64,000 nt of DNA, from the NCBI RefSeq assembly GCF_024199945.1, contig NZ_JANADP010000001.1, positions 806,001 to 870,000 of the forward strand, read 5' to 3'. A program made the translations under genes and the position numbers. This document shows positions 46,794-56,193 of this stretch, piece after piece (the first letter of the stretch is position 1; each line of letters opens with the position of its first letter). The stretch is from Bradyrhizobium sp. CCGUVB4N (lineage in GTDB: Bacteria; Pseudomonadota; Alphaproteobacteria; Rhizobiales; Xanthobacteraceae). The notes below the pieces were generated by a model that saw nothing but the letters and a program-made list of their open reading frames with translations, was not told where the DNA came from and made no database searches.

Positions 46794-48293
46794 ATGTTTC
46801 CCAAGCCGAAATCCGTCTTGTTGCCCAACACTTACGCCTTCGAATCCGAGCCGATGGTGAAGCCCACCGGTTTTCGCGAATACGACGCGCGCTGGTTGTT
46901 CCAGAAGGAAATCAACCTCATGGGCGTGCAGGCGCTCGGCATGGGGCTGGGCGCACTGATCGCGGAGCTCGGCGTCAAACAGGAGATCGTGACCGGCCAT
47001 GATTTCCGCGGCTATTCGGCCTCGATCAAATATGCGCTGATCTCCGGCCTGATGGCGGCGGGCTGCAAGGTGCACGACATCGGCCTTGCGGTGACGCCGA
47101 TGGCCTATTTCGCGCAGTTCGATCTCGACGTGCCCTGCGTCGCCATGGTCACGGCCTCGCACAACGACAATGGCTGGACCGGCGTGAAGATGGGCGCCAA
47201 CCGCCCGCTGACCTTCGGCCCCGACGAGATGACGCGGCTGAAGGAGATCGTGCTCAACGCCGATTTCAAGAACAAGGCCGGCGGCTCCTACCAGTTCCAC
47301 GAGAATTACCCGGCGCGCTACATCGCCGACCTCACCAATCGTCCGAAGCTCAAGCGCAAGCTCAAGGTCGTCGCGGCCTGTGGCAACGGCACGGCCGGCG
47401 CATTCGCGCCGCAGGTGCTGGAAGCGATCGGTTGCGAGGTGATCCCGCTCGACACCGAGCTCGATCACACCTTCCCGAAATACAATCCGAATCCGGAAGA
47501 CATGGAGATGCTGCACGCGATCCGCGACGCGGTGCTGCATCACAAGGCCGATGTCGGCCTCGGCTTCGACGGTGACGGCGATCGCTGCGGCGTCGTCGAC
47601 AACACCGGCGAGGAGATCTTCGCCGACAAGGTCGGCGTGATGCTGGCGCGCGACATGTCGGCGATCCACAAGGATGCGCAGTTCATCGTCGACGTGAAGT
47701 CGACCGGCCTGTTCATCACCGATCCCGTTCTGCAGAAGCAGGGCGCCAGGACCGCCTATTGGAAGACCGGCCATTCCTACATGAAGCGCCGCACCAACGA
47801 GACGGGTGCGCTCGCGGGCTTCGAGAAGTCCGGCCACTTCTTCTTCAACAAGCCGTATGGACGCGGCTATGACGACGGCCTCGTCTCGGCGATCGCGATC
47901 TGCGACATGCTCGACCGCGCCCCCGGCAAGTCGATGGCCGATCTGAAGGACGCGCTGCCGAAGACCTGGTCGTCGCCGACCATGTCGCCGCATTGCGCCG
48001 ACGAGACCAAGTACGGCGTCATTGACCAAGTGGTGAAGCACTTCGAAGGCCTGCAGGCCAAGGGCGCCAAGATCGGGGGACAGTCGATCCGCGACCTCGT
48101 CACCGTCAACGGCGTGCGCGTCACGGTGGAGGACGGCAGCTGGGGCCTGGTGCGCGCGTCTTCGAACAAGCCGGAGCTCGTGGTCGTGGTCGAGAGCCCG
48201 GTCTCCGAGCAGCGCATGCACGACATGTTCGAGATGGTGAACAGCGTGCTGCGTAATCATCCGGAAGTCGGCGAGTACAATCAGAAGATTTGA
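46794..48293 (+). CDS. Phosphomannomutase/phosphoglucomutase
   Basis: A 499-residue enzyme of the alpha-D-phosphohexomutase family, moving phosphate between C1 and C6 of mannose or glucose. The phosphoserine loop is VTASHNDNGWTGVKMG (S122), the metal loop is GFDGDGDRCGVVD, and the sugar loop is EKSGHFFF. Products feed GDP-mannose and polysaccharide synthesis. It lies about 200 bases downstream of the protease gene and ends at a REPIN-like repeat. The paralogue type (manB, exoC) cannot be decided. Confidence 0.93.
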   Translation: MFPKPKSVLLPNTYAFESEPMVKPTGFREYDARWLFQKEINLMGVQALGMGLGALIAELGVKQEIVTGHDFRGYSASIKYALISGLMAAGCKVHDIGLAVTPMAYFAQFDLDVPCVAMVTASHNDNGWTGVKMGANRPLTFGPDEMTRLKEIVLNADFKNKAGGSYQFHENYPARYIADLTNRPKLKRKLKVVAACGNGTAGAFAPQVLEAIGCEVIPLDTELDHTFPKYNPNPEDMEMLHAIRDAVLHHKADVGLGFDGDGDRCGVVDNTGEEIFADKVGVMLARDMSAIHKDAQFIVDVKSTGLFITDPVLQKQGARTAYWKTGHSYMKRRTNETGALAGFEKSGHFFFNKPYGRGYDDGLVSAIAICDMLDRAPGKSMADLKDALPKTWSSPTMSPHCADETKYGVIDQVVKHFEGLQAKGAKIGGQSIRDLVTVNGVRVTVEDGSWGLVRASSNKPELVVVVESPVSEQRMHDMFEMVNSVLRNHPEVGEYNQKI

Positions 48294-48320
48294 GGCGCGC
48301 GTCTGCGCTTGCCGTATGCT

Positions 48321-48430
48321 GCGCTGTCATTCCCCGCGAAAGCGGGGAATCCAGTACGCCGCGGCTTCTCGGTGAATCACAGGCGTCTCGGAGTACTGGA
48401 TCGCCCGGTCAAGCCGGGCGATGACAGCGC
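48321..48430. repeat. REPIN-like inverted pair (type 2)
   Basis: The left arm is GCGCTGTCATTCCCCGCGAA to CCAGTAC (48321-48357) and the right arm GTACTGGATCGCCCGGTCAA to GATGACAGCGC (48393-48430). The ends GCGCTGTCAT and ATGACAGCGC are perfect inverts, while the stems differ. The right arm is close to the arms of the GIY-YIG element at 63128 (CGCCCGG-CTTGA-CCGGGCG and CCAGTA). It has a 35-base centre, no gene, and ends 14 bases before the MCP stop. Confidence 0.85.
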
Positions 48431-48444
48431 TTTTCAAGCGAGAC

Positions 48445-49914
48445 TCACGCCGTCCGCAGCGACCCCAGAAAACCATCCACTTCGGCCTTGAGGCGCTCGG
48501 ACTGCGAGGACAGTCCGGCGGCGGCCTGGTGCATCTTCGAGGCGGCCGCGCCCGTTTCGTTGGAGGCCTTGCTGACGCTCGTGATGTTGTCGTTGACCTC
48601 ACGGGTGCCGGTGGCGGCCTGCTGCAGACTGCCGGCGATCTCGCGCGTTGCCAGGCCCTGCTGATCGACTGCGGTGGAGATCTGGCCGGAGATCTCATCG
48701 ATCTCGGCGATGGTCGCACCGATCGCCTGGATGGCGTTGACGGCATCGCCGGTGGCGCTCTGGATGTTCTGCACCTGCGCCGAGATTTCCTCGGTGGCTT
48801 TTGCGGTCTGGTTCGCCAGCGCCTTCACTTCGCTCGCGACCACCGCAAAGCCCTTGCCGTGCTCGCCGGCGCGCGCCGCCTCGATAGTGGCGTTCAGCGC
48901 GAGGAGATTGGTCTGGCTTGCGATGTTCTGGATCAGCGTGACGACCTCGCCGATCTTCTGCGTGCCGCTGGCGAGCCCCTCGACCACCTGATTGGTGCGG
49001 CGCGCTTCGTCCGCGGCACGCGCGGCGATCTCGGCGGAGCGGGCGACCTGCTGCGTGATGCTGGTGACCGACGCGGTCAATTCCTCGGTCGCGGCGGCCA
49101 CCGTCTCGACATTGCCCGAGGCGCGGGTCGAGGCTGCCGCTGCGGCTGCGGTCTGACGTGCCGTGTCGGCGCTGTTGCTGCTCATCGCGGACGACAGATG
49201 CTGGACCTGGCCGGCTGCGATCGCCACCGCTTCGACGATGCCGCCGATGCTGCGTTCGAAATTGGTCGCAAGCCGCTGCTTGGCCGCTTCACGGTCCTGC
49301 TTGGCGCGCTGCTCGACCTCGCCGCGCTCCTGGTTGGCGCGCGCTTCCGCGGCCATCGCGGTCTGCGCCTCGGCGGTCTTCACCGCCGTCGTCTCGAACA
49401 GCTCCTGGAGCTTGTGCGCCAGCGCGATCAGCACGCCGGCCTCGATCAGCAGGATCACCGCATGCAGCACGACGCGGCCGAAATCGGAGCCGCCGGGATA
49501 GATCGCCGCGGGCAGCAGGAAGTTCAGCGCGATGTGATGCAGCGCGACCGCAACCGTTGCGGCGACGATCGGCCGGTAATCGCAATAGGCGACCGTGCAG
49601 GCCAGCGCCGCGAAGAAGTACATGTGCATGTCGATCTGCCAGGGATGTCCCTCGAACTGCCAGGTGAACATCGACACGCCGCTCATCAGTGCGACGGAGA
49701 ACACCAGACGCGTGGAGAGGCCATTGCCCGACATGCGCCAGGACAGGGTCGCGACGAGCGCGAAGATCGCCATGAAGATTGCGGGGATGAGCCAGGCCTT
49801 GCCGAGTGCAAGGCCGACCGTCACGCTGATCGGCACGTGCAACCAGAGCACCGCGACGAGAATTCTGCTGGTGGTCTGACGCAGCGATTCCAGTCCGTCG
49901 TTCTCGACAACCAT
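48445..49914 (-). CDS. Methyl-accepting chemotaxis protein with a multi-helix membrane sensor
   Basis: A 489-residue receptor. Residues about 15-185 form about five or six transmembrane helices with almost no periplasmic loop, including VALHHIALNFLLPAAIYPGG with a His pair. A coiled linker follows, then the MCP signalling domain with the hairpin tip region IASQTNLLALNATIEAARAG and EHGKGFAVVASEVKALANQT. It controls CheA. The sensor type suggests detection inside or across the membrane, for example of redox or a membrane ligand. The start has GGAGAGGATGAG just before it. Confidence 0.9.
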   Translation of the reverse strand: MVVENDGLESLRQTTSRILVAVLWLHVPISVTVGLALGKAWLIPAIFMAIFALVATLSWRMSGNGLSTRLVFSVALMSGVSMFTWQFEGHPWQIDMHMYFFAALACTVAYCDYRPIVAATVAVALHHIALNFLLPAAIYPGGSDFGRVVLHAVILLIEAGVLIALAHKLQELFETTAVKTAEAQTAMAAEARANQERGEVEQRAKQDREAAKQRLATNFERSIGGIVEAVAIAAGQVQHLSSAMSSNSADTARQTAAAAAASTRASGNVETVAAATEELTASVTSITQQVARSAEIAARAADEARRTNQVVEGLASGTQKIGEVVTLIQNIASQTNLLALNATIEAARAGEHGKGFAVVASEVKALANQTAKATEEISAQVQNIQSATGDAVNAIQAIGATIAEIDEISGQISTAVDQQGLATREIAGSLQQAATGTREVNDNITSVSKASNETGAAASKMHQAAAGLSSQSERLKAEVDGFLGSLRTA

Positions 49915-49960
49915 CTCATCCTCTCCAGGACTGCGAGCCGAATGGCTCCACGCCAAAAGG

Positions 49961-50293
49961 CTACCTACCGAAACATGCTGAGACCGCTTGCGCGTCCATC
50001 ACGAACCATGCGCCGGCATCATGCAGGCGGGTCAGTCCGTCATGGTCATCCGGGCGGACGACGAGGAGAGTGGGAAGGGCGGTTGCCCCGACGATCGCCG
50101 CTTGCGCGGATCCCGCAGCCTGAAAAACCTGCTGCGTGCTCCACCAGGGCGGAAACGCAACCGCGACAACAGTCGCACCCGGACGAACCTGTAGGGTGAG
50201 GATAGCCAGCGCGATCCAGCCTGCGACCAGCAATGCAGTCGCATTTGCCCAGGCGGGCCACCGCCGGGACGGATTCGCCGTTCTCCCCTCCAT
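49961..50293 (-). CDS. Hypothetical membrane protein
   Basis: A 110-residue protein with one clear N-terminal hydrophobic helix (ATALLVAGWIALAILTLQV, about 19-37). The rest is Ala/Val-rich and may cross or associate with the membrane (AAIVGATALPTLLVVRPDDH). No family is recognised and no Shine-Dalgarno is visible before the ATG. It lies between the MCP and Lrp genes on the same strand. Function unknown. Confidence 0.5.
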   Translation of the reverse strand: MEGRTANPSRRWPAWANATALLVAGWIALAILTLQVRPGATVVAVAFPPWWSTQQVFQAAGSAQAAIVGATALPTLLVVRPDDHDGLTRLHDAGAWFVMDAQAVSACFGR

Positions 50294-50381
50294 GGCGCGA
50301 CAATAGGCGAGCGGACCTAATTCTCGGTAAATGCTTGCTTACCGAGGTGCCGAATCGGGCGAGGAATTGGAGTCGAACGGA

Positions 50382-50406
50382 AATCAGCGGCGCTTTGCCG
50401 CTGATT
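50382..50406 (-). terminator. Stem-loop downstream of the Lrp gene
   Basis: AATCAGCGGC pairs with GCCGCTGATT around the loop GCTTT (10-bp stem). On the minus strand it follows the Lrp stop by 33 bases and is followed by TTTCCG, so it is a plausible intrinsic terminator with a short U-run. Confidence 0.5.
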
Positions 50407-50439
50407 CGAATTGATGGGGTCCGGAGCTGAACGCCGGAT

Positions 50440-50949
50440 TTACGCCGCGACCACGGCCGGGATCGGCAGCGCGGTGACCGACTTGATCTTCTCCATCGCG
50501 AAGCGCGAGGTGACGTTCTTCAGCGGCACGGCGCTGATCAGCTTCTTGTAGAAGATGTCATAGGCCTGCATGTCCGCGACCACGACGCGCAGCATGTAAT
50601 CGACATCGCCGGCCATGCGGTAGAATTCCATCACCTCGGGCATGGCGCTGACGGCCTCGGCGAACTTCTTGAGCCAGGCGTCGGAATGATCGGAGCTCTC
50701 CACCGAGACGAACACGGAGATGCCGAGCCCGATCTTGTTCTGGTCGACCAGCGCCACCCGCTTCAGGATGACGCCGTCGGCCTCCAGGCGCTGGATGCGC
50801 TTCCAGCAGGGAGTCGAGGACAGCCCGACGCGGTCGCCGATTTCGGCAACGGACAGGGAGGCATCCTCCTGGAGTACCATCAGGATCTTGCGGTCGATGG
50901 CGTCGAGGCGGCGGCTGGTCTCGGGGAGTTGGACAGCGACGTCGGTCAT
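50440..50949 (-). CDS. Lrp/AsnC family transcriptional regulator
   Basis: A 169-residue regulator. The N-terminal HTH has LDAIDRKILMVLQEDASLSV and IGDRVGLSSTPCWKRIQRLE; the C-terminal RAM domain has GDVDYMLRVVVADMQAYDIF. It binds DNA as an oligomer and responds to amino acids. The start at 50949 (MTDVAVQ) is chosen over the ORF start 54 codons upstream. The nearest upstream gene encodes a PfkB kinase on the same strand, 97 bases away. Confidence 0.93.
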   Translation of the reverse strand: MTDVAVQLPETSRRLDAIDRKILMVLQEDASLSVAEIGDRVGLSSTPCWKRIQRLEADGVILKRVALVDQNKIGLGISVFVSVESSDHSDAWLKKFAEAVSAMPEVMEFYRMAGDVDYMLRVVVADMQAYDIFYKKLISAVPLKNVTSRFAMEKIKSVTALPIPAVVAA

Positions 50950-51046
50950 TTGAAGAACTTTGTTCCAATATGAGGGCTGAATTCCGTCATATAGAGGAAA
51001 ATCTTCTACCGCAAGCCCATAATCTCGGCGGGAAGCCAGAATGGCT

Positions 51047-51970
51047 CTAATACCTGTCTCGTAAAAACCCTTCAACTTCAATGCGTTGCGGCGCGGCCGG
51101 GCCGCCGCCATGGCGGGTGCATTTCAGGGCTGCGGCGGCCGCGGCGAATCGCAGCGCCTCCCGCACGCCGCTGCCCTCGGCAAGCCCAAGCGTGAAGGCG
51201 CCGTGGAAGACGTCGCCGGCGCCGAGCGTATCGACGGCGTCGACCGGAAAAGCCGGGGTTTCCTCCAGCGTGCCCGCCTCGTTCAGCCAGATCGTGCCGC
51301 GCGGGCCGCGGGTGGCGGCGAGGAAGGCAGGCGTCAGCCCGGCCAGCCGCTTCAAGGCCTCGCCGTCGTCAGCGACGCCGGCGGTCTCCTGGACCTGCTC
51401 GCTGGAGAACAGCAGATGCGAGGCGGCCGTGAGCAGACTGTCGGTGAGCGCCATCGCGCGGTCGACGCCGACGATGACGGGAATGCCGCGCCGGCGTGCT
51501 TCAATGCAGAGATCGATGCAGAAGGTGCCGCAACGGCTTTCGACGAGGACAGCCTGACAATCGGCGAGGAGTTCGTCGGCATCCGATAGCGTCACGGCCC
51601 ACAGCGCGGGATCGCGATAGATCGTCAGCGTTCGTTCGCCGGTCGCGTCGATGATGATCGCGGAGACGGGCGTGGCCGCATCCCTCATGCGCACGATATG
51701 CCCGACGTCGATGCCCTCGGCAGCCATCCGCTCGAGGATGAAGCTGCTCGACGTCTCCCGCGCATCGCCCATCGGCCCGGCAAACGCGATGCGACCACCG
51801 AGCCGCGCCATCGCGATCGCGGCATTGAGCGCATTGCCGCCGCAGATCTCGGCAAGATGCGTGGCATTGGCCTTGCTGCCGCGCTTCGGCACCGCCTCGA
51901 CCCGAAAGGTCAGGTCGCGCACGGGAATGCCGATGCAGAGGATGCGCGGCGCGATCTCGGAGAGCGCCAT
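51047..51970 (-). CDS. PfkB-family sugar or nucleoside kinase
   Basis: A 307-residue kinase of the ribokinase fold. The N-terminal GGN motif is ICGGNALNAAIAMARLGG, and the C-terminal ATP/anion-hole motif is DTLGAGDVFHGAF with the catalytic Asp in GAGD. The substrate cannot be read from sequence. It is the last gene of a tight run HIT-nudC-pfkB, with six bases between the nudC stop and its ATG, so a nucleoside or sugar released by the upstream hydrolases is a natural candidate. Confidence 0.88.
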   Translation of the reverse strand: MALSEIAPRILCIGIPVRDLTFRVEAVPKRGSKANATHLAEICGGNALNAAIAMARLGGRIAFAGPMGDARETSSSFILERMAAEGIDVGHIVRMRDAATPVSAIIIDATGERTLTIYRDPALWAVTLSDADELLADCQAVLVESRCGTFCIDLCIEARRRGIPVIVGVDRAMALTDSLLTAASHLLFSSEQVQETAGVADDGEALKRLAGLTPAFLAATRGPRGTIWLNEAGTLEETPAFPVDAVDTLGAGDVFHGAFTLGLAEGSGVREALRFAAAAAALKCTRHGGGPAAPQRIEVEGFLRDRY

Positions 51971-51976
51971 CGGCGG

Positions 51977-52915
51977 TCAGCTCTTGTCGTGCACCCAGCG
52001 GCCGAGCAGATGATGCGCGATCGCGAAGGGGTGCGGGCCGGCGAGCCCGTCCGGATGCGTGCGCTTCAGCATCAGCGCCGCCTCCTCGCGCGTGAACCAG
52101 CGTGCATCCTCGAGCTCGGAATGATCGACGACGACGTCCTCGTTCAGCGCACGTGCGCTGCAGCCGATCATCAGCGACGACGGATAGGGCCAGGGCTGCG
52201 TCATGTAATACTGCACGTCGGTGCAGCGAATGCCGGATTCTTCGAGGATCTCGCGGCGCACCGCGTCCTCGATGGTCTCGGCGGCTTCGACGAAGCCGGC
52301 AAGGCAGGAATACATGCCCGGCGGAAACTGCTTCTGGCGGCCGAGCAGGCACTTTTCACCGGACGCCACCAGCATGATCACGACGGGATCGGTGCGCGGA
52401 AAGTGCTCGGCCTTGCAGGCCGGGCAATCGCGCTTCCAGCCGCCTTCCTTCATCGCGCTGCGGGTGCCGCAATTGGCGCAATAGCCGTGGCGCTGGTGCC
52501 AGCTGACCATCGACTTCGCCATCGCGATCGCCGACAGCTCCTCGGGCGGAATCGCGCCCTGCATCGCCATGCCGCGCAACTCGGTGACGGTAAAATCCTC
52601 GCGGCCGATCAGCTTTTCGGCGGCCGCTTGCGGCATGCCCATGCCGAAGATCGCCGCGTCGTCGCGCAGGCCCAGAAAGATCGTGCCGGGATTGGCGCCG
52701 CATTTCAGCGCCTCGTCGATCGACAGCAGCGCGCGGGTCCTGTCGCCGTCGCGCTTCACCAGCAGCGAGTCGCGGTAGACGACATAGGCGCGCGACGACG
52801 GCTTCTGCTCCATCGCGAACAGTTTTTCGTCATCGCGGCGCAGATGCGCGGCGCGGTCGAGGATGTTGGTGACGAAGGCCGGCTGCCCGAGCGGAAACGA
52901 GTCGAATGCTGACAT
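51977..52915 (-). CDS. nudC: NAD(+) diphosphatase (Nudix), NudC
   Basis: A 312-residue protein. A central zinc ribbon has the four Cys in YCANCGTRS and DCPACKAEH; the Nudix box is GFVEAAETIEDAVRREILEE followed by SG. The ribbon and the adjacent FPRTDPVVIML are NudC hallmarks. It cleaves NADH to NMNH and AMP and may decap NAD-capped RNA. The start is ATG 52915, 11 bases after the HIT gene stop. Confidence 0.95.
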   Translation of the reverse strand: MSAFDSFPLGQPAFVTNILDRAAHLRRDDEKLFAMEQKPSSRAYVVYRDSLLVKRDGDRTRALLSIDEALKCGANPGTIFLGLRDDAAIFGMGMPQAAAEKLIGREDFTVTELRGMAMQGAIPPEELSAIAMAKSMVSWHQRHGYCANCGTRSAMKEGGWKRDCPACKAEHFPRTDPVVIMLVASGEKCLLGRQKQFPPGMYSCLAGFVEAAETIEDAVRREILEESGIRCTDVQYYMTQPWPYPSSLMIGCSARALNEDVVVDHSELEDARWFTREEAALMLKRTHPDGLAGPHPFAIAHHLLGRWVHDKS

Positions 52916-52926
52916 TTCTTGTTCTT

Positions 52927-53346
52927 TCAACCCAACCAGATTTTTCGGCGAAGTGCGCTGATGAAATTCTGTACTTCAGTGGCGTCATGCGCGAGCGGCG
53001 GCATCACGCCCCAGACCGGCCGCGGCCAGGCGGCGTCACCGGTGCGGCGCGCGATGATGTGAACGTGAAGCTGCGGCACGAGATTGCCGAGCGCTGCGAC
53101 ATTGAGCTTGTCGCATTTGGTGATCTCCTTCAGCGCGCGCGAGACGCGGGAGATCTCGGTCATCAATTGCGCCTGCTGGACCTCGTCGAGATCGATGATC
53201 TCGACCGCATCGGCGCGGCGCGGCACCAGCAGCAGCCAGGGATAATGCGCGTCCTTGATGACGAGCACCTTCGACAGCGGCAGATCGCCGATATCGATGG
53301 TGTCCTCTTTCAGGCGGGAGTGCAGCGACCAGGCGGGATCGGACAT
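52927..53346 (-). CDS. HIT domain protein
   Basis: A 139-residue nucleotide-binding protein starting MSDPAWSLHSRLKEDTIDIG. The core has VLVIKDAHYPWLLLVPRRAD and ends with the histidine-triad region PQLHVHIIARR. Only two His are spaced as in the triad, and the third position is Ala or Ile, which occurs in some bacterial HIT subgroups. It probably hydrolyses AMP-linked compounds. It is first of the HIT-nudC-pfkB run. The ORF continues upstream to 53751, but that is not coding. Confidence 0.85.
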   Translation of the reverse strand: MSDPAWSLHSRLKEDTIDIGDLPLSKVLVIKDAHYPWLLLVPRRADAVEIIDLDEVQQAQLMTEISRVSRALKEITKCDKLNVAALGNLVPQLHVHIIARRTGDAAWPRPVWGVMPPLAHDATEVQNFISALRRKIWLG

Positions 53347-53447
53347 AGGTGTTTCCAGAATGCCCGATGAGGTCGGGCGCGTTGGGCCGAACCATACGAT
53401 ACCGATTCCCGGAGGGGAAGGATCGGAGCCGCGGGGGCGGCATGCTC

Positions 53448-53503
53448 CGCTGTCGTCCCGGATCGGCGTTCCGCTGCGCTGACGCTTGCCCGGGACGACA
53501 GCG
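53448..53503. repeat. Inverted-pair repeat (56 bp)
   Basis: CGCTGTCGTCCCGG at 53448-53461 and CCGGGACGACAGCG at 53490-53503 are perfect 14-bp inverts around a 28-base centre containing CGCTGCGCTGACGC. The ends GTCGTCCCGG match the type-1 REPs. It sits in the spacer between the HIT and enolase-superfamily genes and ends 16 bases from the latter's stop. Confidence 0.8.
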
Positions 53504-53519
53504 AGGTTGTGGCGCCGTC

Positions 53520-54647
53520 TTACGCCTCTGCCAGCACCCGCGCATTGGCGCGGATCGAAGCTTCGCTGACACGGATGCCAAGGCCGGGGCCATCGGGCAC
53601 GACAACGTGACCTGCGCGGTTGGCGACGCGCTCCTCGAGCACGTCCTCGGTCAGCACATGATGCGGCATGTAGAACTCGCAGCCGAGCGAGATGCCCGGC
53701 GTCGCCGCGATCAGCTGCGTGCCGGCGGCAAGACCGATGCCGCCCTCCCATAGCGTGCCGCCATAGCCGGGCAGGCCGGCGATGTCGGCGATCGCCATGA
53801 TCGCCTGTGCCTCGAACAGGCCGCCGGCCTTCATCAGCTTGATCGAGACGGCATCGGCCGCCTCGCGGCGCACCACCTCCATCATGTCGCGGCGGTCGAA
53901 GCAGCTTTCGTCGGCGAGCACCGGTGTTTCCAATGCCGCGGTGAGTTGCGCCATCACGTCGAGAAATTTGCGCGGCACCGGCTGCTCGATGAAAGTCGGT
54001 GCGAACTCCTCGACATCGCGCAAGATCTTGATGGCGCCGAACGGCGCCAGCGCCTGGTTGTAGTCGACGCGAAGGTCGACCTTGTCGCCGAATTCCTTGC
54101 GGATCGCCGAGAGATGATCGAGGTCCTCGCGATGTGGCTTTACGCCGGTCTTGACCTTGTAGATGACGTTCCCGTCCGGAACCATCTTGCGCATGCGTTC
54201 CAGATCGGCGGCGAAATCCGGATCCGCGATCGAGAACGACAACGGAATGGTGTCGCGCACGCGGCCGCCGAGGAGATCGGCGACCGACAAGCCGGAGGAT
54301 TTACCGACAATATCGAGCAATGCCATCTCGATCGCGACTTTTGCTTCTGCGTGGCCGACCAGCGCGCGGTCGAGCTCGGTCATCAGCGCGCGGATACGGC
54401 GCACAGGTTTGCCGAGCAGGATCGGCCGCAGATAGATATTGAGCGCGGCGAACGCCGCTTCCGGCGTTCCCGTGAACACCTCCCACGGCGCCGCTTCGCC
54501 CCATCCGACCACGCCGTCGCTCGAGGTGAGCTCGATCAGCACGCGCTTCACCGTGCCCTTGACGTTGCCGACGCCCTGCAGGCGCGCCATCTTGATCGGG
54601 CTCTCGATCAGGAACAGGCGGAGACGTTCGACGGTTGCTTCGGTCAT
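53520..54647 (-). CDS. Enolase-superfamily enzyme (mandelate racemase/muconate lactonizing group)
   Basis: A 375-residue enzyme of the MLE type. The catalytic Lys pair is KVK (K164, K166), metal ligands are D195, E221 and D246 (VDYNQ, FIEQP, ADES), and the other base is K270 in SIKLMKAGG. Members lactonise, racemise, dehydrate or epimerise acid sugars or dipeptides. Four bases of its start overlap the SDR stop, so it is translated from the five-gene ABC operon. The substrate is probably the imported compound. Confidence 0.9.
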   Translation of the reverse strand: MTEATVERLRLFLIESPIKMARLQGVGNVKGTVKRVLIELTSSDGVVGWGEAAPWEVFTGTPEAAFAALNIYLRPILLGKPVRRIRALMTELDRALVGHAEAKVAIEMALLDIVGKSSGLSVADLLGGRVRDTIPLSFSIADPDFAADLERMRKMVPDGNVIYKVKTGVKPHREDLDHLSAIRKEFGDKVDLRVDYNQALAPFGAIKILRDVEEFAPTFIEQPVPRKFLDVMAQLTAALETPVLADESCFDRRDMMEVVRREAADAVSIKLMKAGGLFEAQAIMAIADIAGLPGYGGTLWEGGIGLAAGTQLIAATPGISLGCEFYMPHHVLTEDVLEERVANRAGHVVVPDGPGLGIRVSEASIRANARVLAEA

Positions 54648-55399
54648 GTCAGGCCTCCATTGACGTGCCAGACCTGGCCGGTGACGTAGGATGCTTTCGG
54701 GGACGCCAGGAAGGCGATGATCTCGGCGACTTCCTCCGGCCGCCCGCGGCGACGCATCGGAATCAGCGCTTCGGTGGCTGCGATCTGCTCGGGCGACAGC
54801 CTGCTTTCGCTCGGCTTGTCCTTGACGATGAGGCCCGGCGCGACTGCGTTGACGGTGATGCCATCCCTGGCGAGCTCAACGGCGGTCAGGCGCACGAGTG
54901 CTTCCAGCGCGGAGCGGCTCGCAGCGGTGGCCGCGAAGGGCGCGAACTCGGGCCGGATCGCGTGCGCGACGAACGACGACACTGCAACGATGCGTGGATC
55001 ATTCCCGGCGCGCAACAGTGGCAGCGCGGCATCGACCATCCGCGTGAAGGCCAATGCGGACTCGTCCATCGCTTGCCGAAACTGATCCGTCGGCGTACCG
55101 ATCGCGCTGCCGCGGCGGGCGTGGCCGCCGACCAGGATCAATCCGTCCAGCCGGCCAAAGGCGCGTTGCGTGGCGCTGAGCGCGTCGGTGACGGCCGCTT
55201 CCTCGGCGAGATCGCCGAGACATTTTGCGACTACAGCGCCGTTCGCTTGCGCCTCCGCCGCCGTGGCGTCGAGACCTTCCGCGTTCGAGCGCGTGTGCAG
55301 CAGAAGTGCGACGCCCGGCGCCGCGAGCAATTTTGCCGTGGCGCGACCGATGCCGCTGGCGGCCCCGGTGACGAGATAGACGCGGTCAATATCGGGCAT
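54644..55399 (-). CDS. SDR-family oxidoreductase with altered active site
   Basis: A 251-residue Rossmann protein. The cofactor motif is TGAASGIG, and the C-terminus ends [15 protein letters not shown] as in classical SDRs. The catalytic Ser is kept (VSS, about 141-142), but the Tyr-x-x-x-Lys pair is replaced by Thr158 and Arg162 (TAASRSAL), and the NNAG motif reads VGGHA. It may have lost the usual reduction or dehydrogenation chemistry or use different residues. It is fourth of the operon, overlapping the ATPase gene by one base (TGATG). Confidence 0.88.
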   Translation of the reverse strand: MPDIDRVYLVTGAASGIGRATAKLLAAPGVALLLHTRSNAEGLDATAAEAQANGAVVAKCLGDLAEEAAVTDALSATQRAFGRLDGLILVGGHARRGSAIGTPTDQFRQAMDESALAFTRMVDAALPLLRAGNDPRIVAVSSFVAHAIRPEFAPFAATAASRSALEALVRLTAVELARDGITVNAVAPGLIVKDKPSESRLSPEQIAATEALIPMRRRGRPEEVAEIIAFLASPKASYVTGQVWHVNGGLT

Positions 55400-56193
55400 C
55401 AGGATGCTGTGGTGGCCGGCGGCAGCGCGCCGGTGCGGTGGAAATGGCTGAGGAAGGCGCGCGTCGCGGCTTCCTGCGGATTGTCGATCACCTGCCGCGC
55501 CGGGCCTTCCTCGACCACGACACCGTCGCGCATGAAGATCAGGCGGTCGGCGACTTCGCGGGCAAAGGCGATCTCGTGGGTCACGATCACCATGGTCATG
55601 CCCTCGGAGGCCAGCTGCTGGATCACGTTCAGCACCTCGCCGACGAGCTCCGGATCGAGCGCCGACGTTGCCTCGTCGAACAGCATCACATCCGGCTCCA
55701 TCGCGAGCGCGCGTGCGATCGCGACGCGCTGCTTCTGGCCGCCGGAGAGCGTCGCCGGATATTGGTCGGCCTTCTCGGCAAGCCCGACCTTGGCGAGCTG
55801 CGCGCGCGCGAGCTTCTCGGCGTCTGCCTTGGCCATGCGCCGCACCGTGACCGGTCCCTCCATCACGTTCTGGAGCGTCGTCATATGCGGGAACAGGTTG
55901 AAGTGCTGAAACACCATGCCGGTGGTGGCGCGGAATTTTGCCAGTGTCTTCACGTCGGGAAGCTTTGAGCCATCACCGAACGCAAAGCGCGTGTCGCCGA
56001 CGCGGACGCTGCCGCCGTCGGGCACGACCAGGAGATTGATGCAGCGGAGCAGCGTCGATTTGCCCGAGCCTGACGGCCCGATCAGCGCCACGACACCACC
56101 CTTGGCGACGTCGAGATTGATGTTCTTCAGGACCTCGTTGCTGCCAAAGCTCTTGCGCAGGCCACGGATCTCGATTTTCGAGGTGTCGCTCAT
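55399..56193 (-). CDS. Amino-acid type ABC transporter ATP-binding protein
   Basis: A 264-residue ATPase. Walker A is [12 protein letters not shown]-loop [12 protein letters not shown], signature [15 protein letters not shown], Walker [12 protein letters not shown], and H-loop THEIAF. These are typical of the polar amino-acid uptake (PAAT) group. It powers import with the permease at 56190 and the binding protein at 57045. Only one permease is encoded, so the pore is probably a homodimer. Its ATG overlaps the permease stop by four bases. Confidence 0.95.
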   Translation of the reverse strand: MSDTSKIEIRGLRKSFGSNEVLKNINLDVAKGGVVALIGPSGSGKSTLLRCINLLVVPDGGSVRVGDTRFAFGDGSKLPDVKTLAKFRATTGMVFQHFNLFPHMTTLQNVMEGPVTVRRMAKADAEKLARAQLAKVGLAEKADQYPATLSGGQKQRVAIARALAMEPDVMLFDEATSALDPELVGEVLNVIQQLASEGMTMVIVTHEIAFAREVADRLIFMRDGVVVEEGPARQVIDNPQEAATRAFLSHFHRTGALPPATTAS

